Source: Synchiropus splendidus
Lineage: Eukaryota > Chordata > Actinopteri > Syngnathiformes > Callionymidae
DNA length: 64,000 bases
Assembly (NCBI RefSeq): GCF_027744825.2
Contig: NC_071335.1
Coordinates: forward strand, 15,876,501 to 15,940,500
Reading direction: 5' to 3'
The notes under the pieces are model-generated. The model worked only from the letters and a program-made list of their open reading frames with translations. It had not been told where the DNA came from and searched no databases. Every line of letters starts with the position of its first letter. Positions within the stretch are counted from its first letter, which is position 1. The position numbers were made by a program, and so were the translations under genes. Of this stretch, positions 16,939 to 31,900 are shown piece after piece.

Positions 16939-19900
16939 TTACTGCTCACATCCCACGAGTTGGTATTTGTTGACCATCTTTCTTATACCCAGACACGCAC
17001 TCCTGTGCAGATCCTCCTGACACTCGGTGGGTGAGGGCCAGTATTCGATCCATGTCTTCTCCCCCAGCACATACTGGTACCTGAGACAAAACACAGCTCC
17101 ATGATGAGGAAGTGGCTTCATAAGAACCATGGTCGACACTGAACAGCGGAGGAAAAAGTTTTCGAACACAACATGCTTTCTACTGTGAGCGAATGGCAGA
17201 ACTACAAAATATGAATTTGATTATGTGATGGTTTATTATTGTCATTCTCCAATTTGTTGACTTTGATCAGTCAAATTGTGAGAACTGACATATTGAAACT
17301 GTCAAGAATTTAGTCCAATTTCACGATAATATTAGAGATCGCCACATTTTGAACCACCAGAGACCTGGACTGAAATTCAATATATATAAGAGACAATGTA
17401 ACTATCAATTGAGGTGAACTTGGTTGAGTTTTGGTCGACTCCTGCTCGCAATTTTTTAAATTTATTTATGAATTTATCGGATCACCATTTGCTGCAGCCA
17501 AAGTAGCAGCTACTTCCTGAGATGCACAACCAACACAATACATATCACATAACACGACACAATAAAATCACTGAAACAATCCTTTGTTCTAGGTTTTGCT
17601 TTACCCATGTGACATGCCTGATACCACGACCATGATGATCTCATACATTTGAGTTTTGCTATGTTTAGAAAAAGTCTGTTTTCACCTCTCAGGTCAAGTA
17701 CTGATGGTAGTTCTGAATGTATGTGATGCACGACCAACAGTTCAATCATCCGCATATAAATGTGGAACCACACTTGTCTAAAACCAAAAGTAGGAGCCCA
17801 GGGGGACACTACAATGTAAACTTTCAAATGTCATACAATTACCATGAAACAAAGAAAAAATAAACAAATAAATAAGAGCAAAGTTCTATATTGGACACAT
17901 AGCTGCTTATCCAATTGATAGTAGTTGGACTAAAGCCAAAAGCAGTTTGTTTGTTAACTATAAACAAAGTCTACAAATGCAGCATTAATGTCAAGTAACG
18001 CAACTCCAACTAGGCTTCGTGAAAATATCAATTCAGGTTGAAGGTTTTCAATATCATTCATAGCGCGTGAGATTGATTTGCGCTTCATCGCGCGCACCTG
18101 CGCGTGCCGCTAGGCTTGCGTCCGCTTGAAGCTTAGAAGTCTGCATTCTACGTTAAACCCTGCGTGGTCGACGCGGATAAAACGCTGGTGAACCATTTCG
18201 GATTTATAACAACTCAAGAAGAGGAGCTGCAAAGCGGAGCTCGACTGTGGCGGAAGTACTACGAACCGCACAACCTGCGTGATGTCATACTGCGCTGCTA
18301 GCTTTAGCACTAGCTTCCGACTAGATGCCGTCTCTCGCAAAACAAATGAAACACAGAGACTTTAGTAACTTTGTCAAGATTTACTTGCTTGCTTGCTCTA
18401 CAGTATGAAACGAAGGTTAAAACGTTTCACTCAAGGGCGAAAAACAAACATCTCACTCAAAGTCTTGCGCCCATGATGTACTGATATCAGTGAATGATGA
18501 TGTTTTAATGTAACTTTGAACACTGACGTGTATGACGGGAACTACACACCTATCCTGCTATTACTGAAATGTAGGAGGGACGCGGGGCAACAAAACCAGA
18601 ATCTTACAGTCACTAAGTGAGAACAATGTCTCACCATTAACCAATTTCATGTAACTAGTGAATAAGTAATATTGCTGTTGTTGGTCAAAATAAGTTAACC
18701 ATGTGTCAACTGTCTCTGTCAAGCAGTGGTGTTGTCTTGCTTGTCGCTTTTTCCATCCCAGAGTAACGCATCCCTGAGTCTCAAAGCATGTGGTTCTCAA
18801 TGGGGAACCACATACGCAATGGTTTAAGAGTTATATACAGTGTCAGCAAGATGAAACGTCACTTTAAATCATGGTGTCAGTGTGACAGAACCATGTCCAT
18901 CTATTTCTGAGAAGTATATCTACAGAAAATGTGACCCCTACTTGATCCGTTATGTCCGTGAGAGGAAGGCCGTGTGACCCAGAAAGAATTATGGGATTGA
19001 TGATGCACCGTATGTAAACAGCAGTGATGTTTTCGTCAACAATTTGTTCCAAAATATGCAACATTCTTGCAATATCTGTCACACGAAGTGCTCGTGTTGG
19101 TAAACGCCCTCACCACCCACCAGGCTGCGGCGCTTACTGACTCATGGACTATGGTGGTGGTGGTGGTGGTGCCAGTTGGTGGTCGAAAACGTGTTTACAA
19201 TCACTCGGAAACAAAAGCCAAATGTGCAGAGGAGCAACAGAACCTGGCACCTGAAGGCTGACCGTGGTGAGATTTGTTCGTGGGTAAGTCACGAGTTCCA
19301 TTAACACACCGATGTCTTTATGCTATTAGTCGAGTGTTTGTCGTGATACGTACAAAACATTTTCCCACACAACTCCGGGTGCAAATGAGCTGCTGATGTG
19401 CTTAAATTAGCTTGGTCTGAACTGCTGATCTCTAACTTAAGTTGAGAAAGCAACAGCGTGTAACATTTCGACATGAATAGATTATTTTCATATTTCAAGG
19501 AGATGACAGGTTTCACTTTGAACAGTCCTAAATCCCAGAGTCAGACTCTCCAGCTCTCTGTTAAATGCTCCCTTGGTCTATGTCACTTTCTCTGGGTGCG
19601 CCGCCCGGAGGCGTGTTCTGTGGGGGGCATCACTGCCCCAACTCCACCCCCACTGCAACACTTTAGAACAGAAGGGCAGAGCGACCTCGGCAGCACAATC
19701 GCGGACAAGGAGCAGCATTGACAGCCTGGCAATAACTGAGAGCTACAAAAGGTGATGACTTGATGCAAGCTATGTGACACACTCAACCGAAAGTCATTGA
19801 GGATCCATGTGTAGGGCACAAATCGAAAACTTACTTTCCATCCGTATCATCTTTGTACGTGTCCCTGGATGAACCCATGATGAGGTAGGTTTTTCCAGGG

Positions 19901-22900
19901 CGTAAATCAAGATCGCCCCTGCAGTATGGATAACTGAGGAACGTACGCAGTTTTCCTTCAATGTTCAAGTCCAGGCTTCCTGAAACGGGACCAAGACATG
20001 GAAAACGTGATTCTGAATCAAAATGTCACAATACGTGTTTGGTCAGAAAGCTGCTTATAGACTTATATTACTTTCAGTTACATGTCAAGTAAGATCTGAA
20101 ATGTCTGTAATGTATCAGAGAATTGAAATAAACATGAATTCATTAGATACTTACTTGAACAAAGCTGTTAGAGTTTGTTCAAACAGCCGCACTCACCTTC
20201 TTTGATGACTTGCATGATTCTCATTGTGTAAACATCGGTGGACAAAGCATCGGAAAATGACTCCACAGACACTTTGTACACTGTGGGAAAAACATATGTT
20301 TATATCTGTGCCATCAGAGTACTCTTTAAGTACAAATCCAAGCCGCTGTTACTCACCATAATCTATGCTGTTGGTCTCTGTGCTCTCACACAGCTTGGCT
20401 AGTCGCTGGTTGTTGTTGATTTCACCTTTCTTCTGCATACTGCAGTTCTCTGGAGGAGAAAACATCAGACGACAGTTCGACATTTTGGTACCATGACGGG
20501 TTATTAATCATAGTGATGAGTCATTTATGAAGATACCTTTGTAAGACACACTTGCTACTCAAAACGTACATAAATCAAACAAGCAAAAAAACATTCAGTG
20601 CATGGTTAATTCGCTTGACCTCACTGCTGGCGGTACATGGTTAGACGAAAAACCCTGTTAGTCACATTAACAAAAGCAAACAAGAACCTGGGTGTATAGT
20701 TATTTTTGCAACTTCAAACTAGAAACTTGTCCATGTGGATGGTAGTTATTTTATTCGGGCAAGCCCACCAGGCCTTTGACCCTGCATGAGGGACGTGCCC
20801 TTACAGGACCTTTTTCCTTTCTTCATTCCTAAATTGGGGAGAAAAAAAATGCTTTCTCTTCCTCATCAATTCTGCCCAAATGTATTTTGGTCTGAAATAA
20901 CTTGGGAAATCTTTGGAACATTTGTAAAACCAAACGAAACAATCCAAGAAAAAAAAGGATACAAATTTGATGAGTAATTTTTTTTTTCTGGCTTGAGCAC
21001 ATGCTTGCCAAAATGCGTGCACGATTGAGCCTACCTTCAGCACACTTGCATTCATCTTTGGTACAGAGCCTCAGCAGCTTTCCATCTTTTCTTTCCGGAT
21101 GGTAAAACTTCACACATGGCGTCTCTGCAATAACCACATTAGAGGCTAAATCTTCCGTCTCTGATCCACCAACGTGTTTGCACACGTGCAATGACACTCA
21201 CGGTCATAATATTCATAGACGGACACGGCAGCTGGTTGTAAAATGCCCCCCTTTATTGTGCGACGGAGCCTGAATGTGATCTCTTCTGGACGTTTATGGG
21301 AAACCTACGATGACATAGTATCAGTGAGTCACAGTCCGAGGACAGAAAGAGACACCGGCAGGATCTCCTACCTTGTCCAGGTAAATGATGAGAGAACCTC
21401 TCTCCGACAGGCCTTTGTTCATCTCGTACTTTGAAATAACTGCAGCCTTTCCTCTGACCAACTAGGTTCAAGAATATAAAGAATCACTTGTTGCCATTGG
21501 CACACACGGGTATCAGGTATTACCGCGTCCAGGTCCTTTGTTTCGGGGAGGAAGCCAGTCAGCAGGCCGATGTCCAAAATTGTCATGGTTGCATCCAAAT
21601 CTGGATGTTTGTACCTGGCAGGGGAGGGGGGGAGGGGCAAAACACTCATTGGGATCAATTTCTCAAATTCTGATTCACACTTGCTTTACTAAGCCTAGAG
21701 ATGATTGATCTATGTCACATCCTCACTCTTTATCTCTGAGCGAAAAACATCTGACAAACTCCTTCACTTGAACGGACAAGATGGCTACTTCCACCCTTGA
21801 TATTGGTTATCCAGTCATAACTCATGACGACTCTTTTGGGTTCAACTGAGCTGCAAAGTCAACCGTGGTCTGTACTTACAAAACATCCATCCTCAACTTG
21901 AAAATTTCTTCATCGTCCTCAACAGTGTCTGGGGGAGAAGAAGAGCAGCCCATCACCACTCCTTCATTACAGTGTTTACTGAGAACTAAAGGTTAAAAAT
22001 ATCAAACACGGGAACAGAATGAGGAGAGAAACATGAGAGTTAAAAGCCTCATCGTTGCTGCTTATTAAACACTGTGTTCTCAACATGGTGTGGTGCGAGG
22101 GAAGAACGATCCCTTACCTGGGATCAGCTGCACCGACAAATTAAACTTCCCACAGTCACTTTCTTTTTCTTTTGGTATGGCGTAATACAGAGACACCATC
22201 TGGACAGACATTGAGATACACTTCAGTGAATGGTTGAGGAGAATACAGTGATGCTAAAGGACCATATTAATAACGCTGGTGCTCACGGACCGTCAGAGTG
22301 GCTTCTCCTGTGCCAGTCGCGACCACATCCACGTCTTTGTTTATCTCGTTGAGCTGTGGGCAAATATTTTAGGATTGTGAAGTCATAGTTGAATGAGTTG
22401 GCAATGAGCAATATAGTGCATTATTTTCTTCCTAAATCAAATCTAATATACTAAGAGTATCTTTACATTAGCATAAAAAAAAAACCAAATGAATAAATGC
22501 TTGTATTTTCAAAGTCACAACTAGTGAAGGTTGAACTGGCTCCACCTTACAGTGAATGAGTCACAAGGACAACAAAAATAGACACTCAACAAAGAGGTGA
22601 GAAACAATCAAGGCAAGGAGAATTTTGGCCTGAAAAAATAACTTCTGTGCAGCAAAATAAGGTTTTGTGCAGCTTTTGAGCTTGCTCACATTGCGATGGG
22701 GTGACCCTCATTTTTGTCAAATGACACTGTTCTGAAATCTTGAAGTCTGGCTTCAATACAGAATCACTATGGTCAATGCAGAAATAACATCTCTGCAAAC
22801 AAGAAGGCGTCTAGCTGTGTGTTCTCACCTTGGATGTTCTTGTTGCAAAATGGTTTCTCCTGTTAAACCTAAACTTCTCAGGTAAGGATTTTCCTGGCAG

Positions 22901-25900
22901 CATGAGATCAATGTTCAGATCGTACTGTGGCTCTCTTGCATTGGCCCAGTATTCCGACACGGCCTGATAGACAATGATAGTCGCCTGTTGGGAAGAAAAG
23001 CAGACAGAAGATCATCATTTGTTTCAAAGGTTTCACAGAAAGTTTGATGGTGGAGATGGAAGTCCTCTTACCTGAGTGGATCCGAAGCCTCCGCCCACCT
23101 TCTTCTGTTGGCTGAACCATCTCACGATAGGTTTGGCTTCTTCAAAAGCCTGAATGAAACAGAAAGGTTAATATTGATTTTATTGGCATCATAAAACAAA
23201 AAAAAACATAATGGAAGATCTGCACAATGTATTTTTATCTTATAACATGCAATCACGCTGATCTGAAAAAAGAAAAACATACCAGAGGCTACTAAAAATG
23301 AGCTTCACATCTAAAACTCACAACTGTGGTTGTGCTCTAACTGACATGCTCCAATCAAACTTTACGGATTTCGTTCATTTGGTTTCACAAACTTTCTGAA
23401 TATTTCCATTGCTTCCTACTGCACTGCTGCACTGTCCGTCACATGCTCAACTCCAGTAAAAACCAGCAAGTGCAGTGGAGCTAGCGAAAACACAGGCAGG
23501 CGCGTGTGCTGACAGAAGCTACAGGGTGCGAAATTCCCAGTTACGTCACCTGGTGTAGGATTTTCCCAAGTCAGAAAGTGGGAGAATCCTCACCGCCACG
23601 AGCACAAACTCCAAGATGGCAGGAAATTAAATGAAATACACTTCAGAGGTAACTACTCGCATTCTCTCGCTCTTGAAGTAAGACTAATTTTAATAGGATC
23701 CACCTTAAGCCACCTACCTTGACCTTCACCAGGGCCAGAAGAGCATAAGCAGTGGCCTCGAGAGAGTAGACACGCCCCTTTGGAACAGGCCAGTGGGTTT
23801 GCCCTGAGGGAGACATAAGCCAGTCAAGTCAAACAGCATTATCCAGTTGATGCTGATGCCAGACTGGATGGAGGGCCATTATTTTAAAATCAAGCAGTGG
23901 CATTATCAATTCATTCTAATTTTCTGTGAAGGATTCCATCAAATATTAAAGTGCGATGACATTACCTGGAGCTGCAAACCTGAAGAGCGCATCCTTCTGC
24001 AGTTTTCCTTCATTGGCCAAAGCATATGACGTCATGGCAACTGCATAAGGGTTAGTGAGGGACGGCAAGCGCCTCTCCAGGTAGCTGGCGGCTTTCTCTA
24101 TTGCTCCTGGCAGACTCTGCAGATTTGATAAAACAAACAGCAGCATCTTGTCAAAATCAGACTCTTTAAATCACTTTCTTCAACAAAAGATATTTGACAG
24201 ACAGGCTTATGCTGAACATGGTTGTTTTTCCAGAGGGCAAAACATACTGGGACTGTATGACAATGAAAATATACATAGAAGGTTTTGGGTCATAATTTCA
24301 ATTGACAAGTTAAATTTCACTATATACAGTGGTACCTCGGTTCTCGACCACAATCCGCTCCAGATGGCCGTTCCAGAAGCGATTTGTTTGAAATCTGAAT
24401 CGTTTTTTCCCATTACAATGAATGAAAAAGAAATCATGCGTTCCAAGCCTTAAAAGAGGCTTTTGTAGGAGTGAATGTAGAGTGTCTGCTGCAGGTGCGC
24501 TGTTCCTCTATGTGTGCGGCCGCTGCATGTGGGAGGGGTTGCCGAGTGAGTGACGTCTCTCTAGAAGTGAAGAGGTGCCCGGTGCGTGTCCAGCTCTGAA
24601 TGTGCGCTTCTGTGCAGTTTGGCTGTGACAAAGTCATAAACCAAGTCACGCTCTGTCCCAGACTCGCCTCATCCCTGTGCCAGTGACAACAGGACATCAA
24701 ACCCTGGAGTGAGCGCTCCAGCCTCGGAGGTGAGGAGAGCGAGCACCTCCCCTGTGACACTCGACCACGGTCCAGTGCGGAGACAGGAAAGGTTTTACAC
24801 CTCAATATGAAGAAAAAACAGTCAGTAAATGTAGCTAACGGGACACGTCTGCATACAGAGGCTGCATTATACACAAAAACAAAGCGCGTTGTCGGTCAGC
24901 CAATTGGTCTGCGCACGTTATGTTTTTTTTCGAGGGCCGTTCGAGTTCTGGATTTTCGTTCGAAATCCGAAGCAAAAAAATCTCAAAATTTTTGTTCGAA
25001 CTCCAATTTGTTGTATATATATATGATTCAAGAAAAATGCACATATGAAAATGTGACATTAATTCAAATGCAAGAAGTCGCCAAGAAGTGAGAGAAACAA
25101 AGCTGAAAGGAAAGTTTTGACATTTACTGAAATGGTTTGTTTACATCGAGTGGAAACCTTGATAAAGCGTTATTTATAACACTTTAGCACGCTGTTCACA
25201 AGGTGCTATACAGCTGTGCTGAGTTTTGAACCAGCTGGAGGAGTGATAGGGATTTCTTCAGTAGTCCAGGCGGAAAACTTCAGTAGTCCAGGCGGAAGAA
25301 TATGACCGTATTGATTACCGGAATTTAGAGCGTTCCGGAATAATTGCCGCACACACTAAATTTATGAAGGACAATGGATCTAGTTCACACATAAGGCGCA
25401 CCGGTCTATAAGCCGCAGGTTCAGTGGTACTGTCTGCGCTGTAGACAGGTCTGTGGTTCGGGGGTCCAGCCGTAATCTCATCATGTTTGCGTGGAGTCGC
25501 ACTGTACACATAGTTTCCGCCATCTCGTGCAGTCGCCTGAGGGAAGAAGCTCACCCCCTGTGGAGACTTTTCCGAGACAACCTGCACCTCTCCAGCTGAG
25601 ATCAAGTCCGCGGCCAAATCCCGACTTGCTTGTGTTCACGTCGGACTTTTGAGCCAAACGCACTGTCTCGAGACAGCGTCTCAAATCTTTTCTTCACATT
25701 AAAGCCCTCCGAATGCACTGTTTTCGCCCGCGTGCCCAAAGTTCAGCAGCTGCTTCTTGATTCCAGACCTCCAGGACATCAACTCCTTTGACAGAGCTGT
25801 GGACACGCGTGGGCGAAAACGGCACATTTTGACTGCTTCAAGGGTAAATAAAAAGCCTCTGATTTCAATAATTTCATCGCCTCCGATTTAATCTGATCGT

Positions 25901-28900
25901 AGCCCGTACAAATCCATATATTAGCCACAGTGCTCTGACCGCGAAAAATAAGTAGCGGCTTATTTTCCGGAAATTACTGTAGTTTTCCTTAATCGACGTG
26001 GGTAGAGTGTGGGTTTGATTTTGAAGAGCATTTTCAACTGGAGTAAAAAGGACTGGATTGTTTTTTAATGTGAGGGTCAAAGGAGCGAGAGGAGTCATAT
26101 GGGACACTGAGGTTTTGGGCTTCAGGATTGATGTATTTGGACAGGGGACTGAGGCTGCTATTAGGGAAGCTATGAGAGTTTGGTTAGGGAAGCACTGATA
26201 TAAACCACAGGTAAATCTGTCTGTGACTAAGAGAAGTTCCCAAAGGCTGAAGATATTCTGGTACCAGTATGAATACTGTGGATATTCTGGTATCCACAGT
26301 GGAAATGTAACTTAGGACAGTTGCAAAAATAAAAACTTACTCCAATGGATGCATCACAATGTGTTTGAGACTCCTGCAACGCAACAAGGACGAACGCTGT
26401 CATGGAGGCATCTGAATCTCCGCCCTTCACATCTCCCTGCATACAGCAGCAAGTCAGGCTTTTAGCAGTGAGCTAAAGGATGGAGTTGTGAGACTGTAGT
26501 TCAGCACATACAATCATTTCTCCGTGATACACTCTTCCAATTTCTTTGAACATTCCATCAGGCTGTTGAGCATTGAGGATCAGATACTTGACGGCATCAC
26601 AAATGTCAGATTTTTTCACTTGAATCAGCCTCTCAGCGATGGCGAGCACCTTGACAACGTAAGCAGTCAACCTTTCAGAGGAGACAAAACAGATTACACA
26701 TGTAGCATCTCCAGTTCAGCCACACTTAGGTTGAACTGTCTCAAGCAGTCAGCAACACTGACAGGGAGATCCTTATTTCTATCTCCTTTTAATGCATATT
26801 GACCAACCACACCATTAATAGGAGCTTCCCTCATCTACGAGAGGTTTACACACGCATGAAGAAGAGGGTTCGACATCTCAGAGGCTTTCTCATGCTTGAG
26901 ATGTTTCATCATTCACAGGCATCCCAAGAGGATGTCTAATGCAGGAAAGGCTTCATTTGTAACCTGAGAGATTGTCTTGCGTGTGAGAGACTGGAAACTT
27001 GTGCACAAAAGTGAGTCAGGATAAAGGAAGTACTCCAGTACACTAGGGCAATTGTGACTTGCCTTAGCATGTTTGCACTCAAGGCTGAGCTGAATGGTTT
27101 CGGTTACATTTATATCTCAAACAAGGGTGGTTAATATTGAACAAACAAGGCAGACTGGATTATCTTACCAACTGCTGCTTGGTCTGTTTGCCCACACAGC
27201 GAAGGAGCCGTCGTTTTTACGATACGTTAGTTGCTTTGCGTATCCTGAAAAAAAGGTAAGCTATTAGGCACTCGTGAGCATCACAGATGGCCTGAGAGTT
27301 TGGATGTGTAAACAGTCATGTTCTTAAGACTAGCACTTGTGCGTATAGCACTCTCTTGCCACTGCGTCATGTAGGTTTACCTACCTGTTTTGATGTGTTG
27401 CAGTGCTTCATCACGTTTGGTCAAGCCAACATCTTCCCACTGGTTAGTTCTGTCCAGGTACAAGGTCGCAATGACAGGCAGAGTCATGTGGATCATGTTC
27501 TGCTCTCCACAGCCTGATGGTTGGTAGATCATTTGCTCCATTGCGGTTCCTCGAATTGCATTTTCCAACACGACACTTAAATCCTCTCTGCCTGTGAAGA
27601 GGAAGTTATTTTTAATCTTATTTTCCATTCAAAGTGAAGACACAAACCTGTCCTCACCTGTCACTGAGATATATGTGTTGGTGGGTGAATTTGGGACGAT
27701 GTCTTTCTTGGGGATTCCACTGTTGAGAGATACCGTCTGCTTGCCATCTAGAGAAGCAGTGTCCAGTCAGAGTGATACTGTCGAAGAGTGTGCAGCAGCC
27801 TTTCACTCACCGACACCTTCTTTGGCAGGATCAAGATGCACTATCAGAGGAGATTTTACCAGGACGCCTCTGGACTGGATAGAGTTGACAACACCGTTTT
27901 AATTTTACTGAAACTATAAGCAACATTAGTTTTTTGGTCACTCACCACTACACGAAGCGGCTTCTGGATACCGTCTGTGAGTTCAGTGTCTCTCACAGCA
28001 GCTTTGACCTCGATCTGGTGCTCTCCTTCCTTCATGGGAATGATAACATATGGGACAGATCTGGTGGATTGTGGTCCAACTGTCACTTCCTGCCTGTATT
28101 TCCCGCGTTTGGATGCTGAACTGCATACATGCGGCTTCTCTATAAGATCCACTCGCACCTTGAAGACAGCAGATCGGGAGGACACCATGAGAAGAGGTCT
28201 CCTTTTAATGGATCTCCAAGAAACTTAAATGCAATCCATCCCTGTCCAGCATCAGTGACCTACCGTAGCACCCTCGTCCCGATAGTTATGGAGGATTGCT
28301 TTGATTTCAATTTGCTCCCCAATGACAGCTGAATAAGGCAATTTGAGTTCAACAAAAAATGACTTCTCCACGATCACTTCCAGTGGATCACCGACACATA
28401 TTCCTTCAAGATCAGATACAGAAAATTGGTATGAAGGTAGTCACAGGTATAAAACATGAATAAAAAAGTGCTGACCGTTGCTTCTGGACAGACTGATGCC
28501 GGTCACCTGCCAGGTTGTGATCGAATCTTGCAGTGGAATATATCGCTCAATAGACTTTGTTTCACTGAAAGAAAAGACGTTTTAGTTGCCCATAGACTTC
28601 CCCGAATGAAACTGTCTTTGTAGACACCAGTGTGTCATGCCATAAACTGCTACCCATCTGTTAAGCACAACCACAAAAACTTTCAAGTCAGATAAAGATG
28701 GCTGACAGTAGATGCAGAACTTGGGAGGAATATCTTTCCTTTCCTTTCAGTCATGTAGATCCTTGTGGGAAAAATATGAGTAAATAAATAAAAAAATATT
28801 TTGTTTTGTGTTCGACTAATAAAGACCATCTAATTTATTGATTTCACAAAATAAACAAACAAAAAAATTGGTTGTTAAAGTAGTAAAAATAGTTTGGCAG

Positions 28901-31900
28901 ATAAAAAGATTTCGCCAACAGTAACTTCCTTGCATCTCACCAATAGTGCTCTCCTGGGGCGCATGCTGGAAGATGGATGTATGTCCACAGCCAGCTCTCA
29001 GGGAACTTGGAGCGAGACCTAATGTCATTACTGTCTATGTAGCTGTCGTCATCATCGTCAACTGCAACACGTAAATATATACAATTGAATAATGTTAGAT
29101 GAACTTCATGTGGCTGATCTTTGTGTCTTTGTCTTACCACGAGCCAGTAGAAGTGCGTTGTGCTTCATCTCAGCCTGTTTGCTCTCTAACTGTGTGCAGC
29201 AGTACATGAAGGCGGTAACACAAGCAGGTCCTTCTGTGATGTATTCGCTCCGTGTCTCGCAGGAGTATGACAGCAAGGATTCTGCCATTCCCTCCTGACA
29301 ACATTCCTTCTCCAACTTTTCTGTAAAATTACTCACTGGACATGTAACAGGAGATCACATTAAAAAAAAAGAAACTTTTTCTGTACACGTGGTAAAGCCC
29401 ACTATATTTAGAAATGGATTTATACCTAAACTTTCTGTGACTTCTCTCAGGGTCAGGGATCGTCTCCTCCTGCTGGTTGTTGGACACTTCAAATCTGAAA
29501 CAGGAGCAGAGTAAAACTAAAGAACAGTCTTCATATTTCTTTCTGAGCTTGAATTGAGAAAATGGAATAATCCTGTATTATTCACACAGGGATTGGTTTT
29601 AGAGTGTTTCTGCCAGTTTCATATGTGGTTGGTGAACGGACATATTTGTTGTACAATTGCTTTTTGACCGCCTGATGATATTGCCTCATGGCTTATAAGG
29701 TGGTAACACACTCCTTTGTTTCCTGATGTTGATTTCCTCTCCAGTGTCCTTAGCTCAATCCTATCCTTGCCCACGTCGCCAAAGACAACCACAATCCACA
29801 ATCTAAACTCAAATGAATGACTATGTGGATGACACGTGGTTGTCAGCAGGAAAGTGCAGAGCTCCAAAACTGTTCCCAGAGGATCAATCTCAAAATATAT
29901 GTTGACATGTGCCGTGGATGAGGAAGAGGTTCTCTCTGCTTACCTTTCCTGTGCTGGGTTCCAGACGCAGTGTTGGACTCAAGAAGAAGTCCTGCATCAT
30001 AGAAGACATTCATGGCATCCCTCCCTCCACCAGGGGTACAGCCAGTGTCATGCTTCTCCACCAGGTCCCAAATCTGATCACCATGACATTTGTTAAGATC
30101 AAACATCAGCATTTTCCAAAGTTGAGAAATCGGTTTCTTTCAATAAAATAGTTTTTAGTGATTTTATGATGTGTGTTGTCTAACAACAACTGCAGACGCC
30201 AAAACACACACTGGCTGTCCTTGACACAATGCTTCCAATACCATTTCTTATCTGATCTCTCACTGAATTCTTTTGGAGGAGCTGCAACTTGTTCCATTCA
30301 CAAAAGACAAACTAGAATTTGAGCATGTACATTTAACTAAAAGGCTGGCTAGGTCATTGTCTTGACTGTGCATGACCTCCAGTGGTTAAAGATCAGGCTT
30401 CTAACTCTGAACTGCAAAACATGAGAAACTGGACACTCTGTTTTTTTTCAGCAGGACACCCTAAATTTCCCATCATTGGTGCCTGTATAATGCCCTATTC
30501 ATAGCGTCATCAAACTGGTAACCATGAAAACGGTGTTTCTGCCCCGTACTGTCGCTGAATATGTTTGAAATTTGCGGAAAACGTGGATATGAATGCATGG
30601 AGGGAGATGAACAGAAATTTAGACAAGATAGCTTGTAGTAAAGGAAATAATCATTATAAAAATATGGATTAAAAATTGGAATAGGAAGAATTGCCCTGGA
30701 GACCCATGAGACTGAAAGTGTTATTGTGGCAACACATGGCTTGTTGGGAGGGCTATGGGCTGGAGGTAGGGCGAGCTGAGAGCCTGATGCATTTCAAACA
30801 GCTGAGTTCAGATCAGAGGCCTGCTCTTGTCGACCGCAAGATCTTGAGTTTTATAAATGTTTTGGTGGAGGAATTATTCGCTTATTTTTTTCTGAACTCA
30901 ACCTGCACAGAGAGGAGAGAGTCAAGACATTGCCTTTTGTTGTGTGAGCCGGTGTTTGTTGTTAAGAACGTAGACTCCTTTGTCCACGGCCACCAGTCCC
31001 ACAGCTGCTCCTGGATCTCCAGTCACCTTCAGACCGAACACCCTACTGGGTTTGAATGTTTTAGGGCCACCTATTAAGTCCAGCTTCAGCTAAATGGGAG
31101 AAACAGACGAAACATAATTCAATCAAAGAATAAAATAGGTGTGAAATTCACTCTGTTGCTGCTCAAACTGGAGCTCATAAGCGACATTTTCCAAGTGCAG
31201 ATACAATATGTTGAACCACGCTTACCGTCCCTGTGCAGGTGTCATGAACATCCACCCAAACGGAGTCAGACACCAGCTCATTTTCAGCGGCGTGGTAGTA
31301 AGCTATGATTCGGAAGGACGGCACCAGCTCTTTGGTGATGGGAATGATGAGGTTTCTCATGATGCCTTGCTTCTTTTCGCGGATGAAGCGCACCAGCTGT
31401 CCCTTGCTCATGAGCTACACAGAAATCCATGTTTCGCAAGAGATTTACGACTAAGAGAAGTTTCAATCAGACACACAAACTCTCACCAGGACTGTGATGT
31501 CGATGTTGTCTTTGTTGTTCTGCATGTTCATGTTCAAAGTGACTTTCATGTTGTCTCCCAGTTTCAACTTGGCATCTGTGTTCACCCCTTTTTAAAAAAA
31601 AGTAAATTTCAGTGCCATTTCTAGTCACTGACAATATGCAGTGTACAGTCAAACAGACTGTGTTGGACTTTGTCTTACAAATGCTGATATAGTTGCGGCT
31701 GTTGGACTGATAGGCTGTTGCTTCCATGGTAGCTGTCGCTTGGTGGCCCTCGATGTTGGGTACATTTGTTGCTGCCTGTATAGTCAGACATAACAAGAAT
31801 ACAATCACAACATTAGGAAAAAGTCACTTGAGCCACGGAACCAGTACAAACACTGGTTATCAATGCCATGCCTAGCAGATTTAATGAAGAGTGTTAAGAA

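Noticed and set aside
18110..18340. 76-codon frame in the CpG-rich patch as a protein gene
   Set aside because: The peptide matches nothing known, and there is no acceptor, donor or polyadenylation signal; the CpG content alone makes open frames more likely.
31208..31624. 138-codon plus-strand frame across C3-1 exons 13-14
   Set aside because: Antisense shadow of C3 coding exons and the intron between them.
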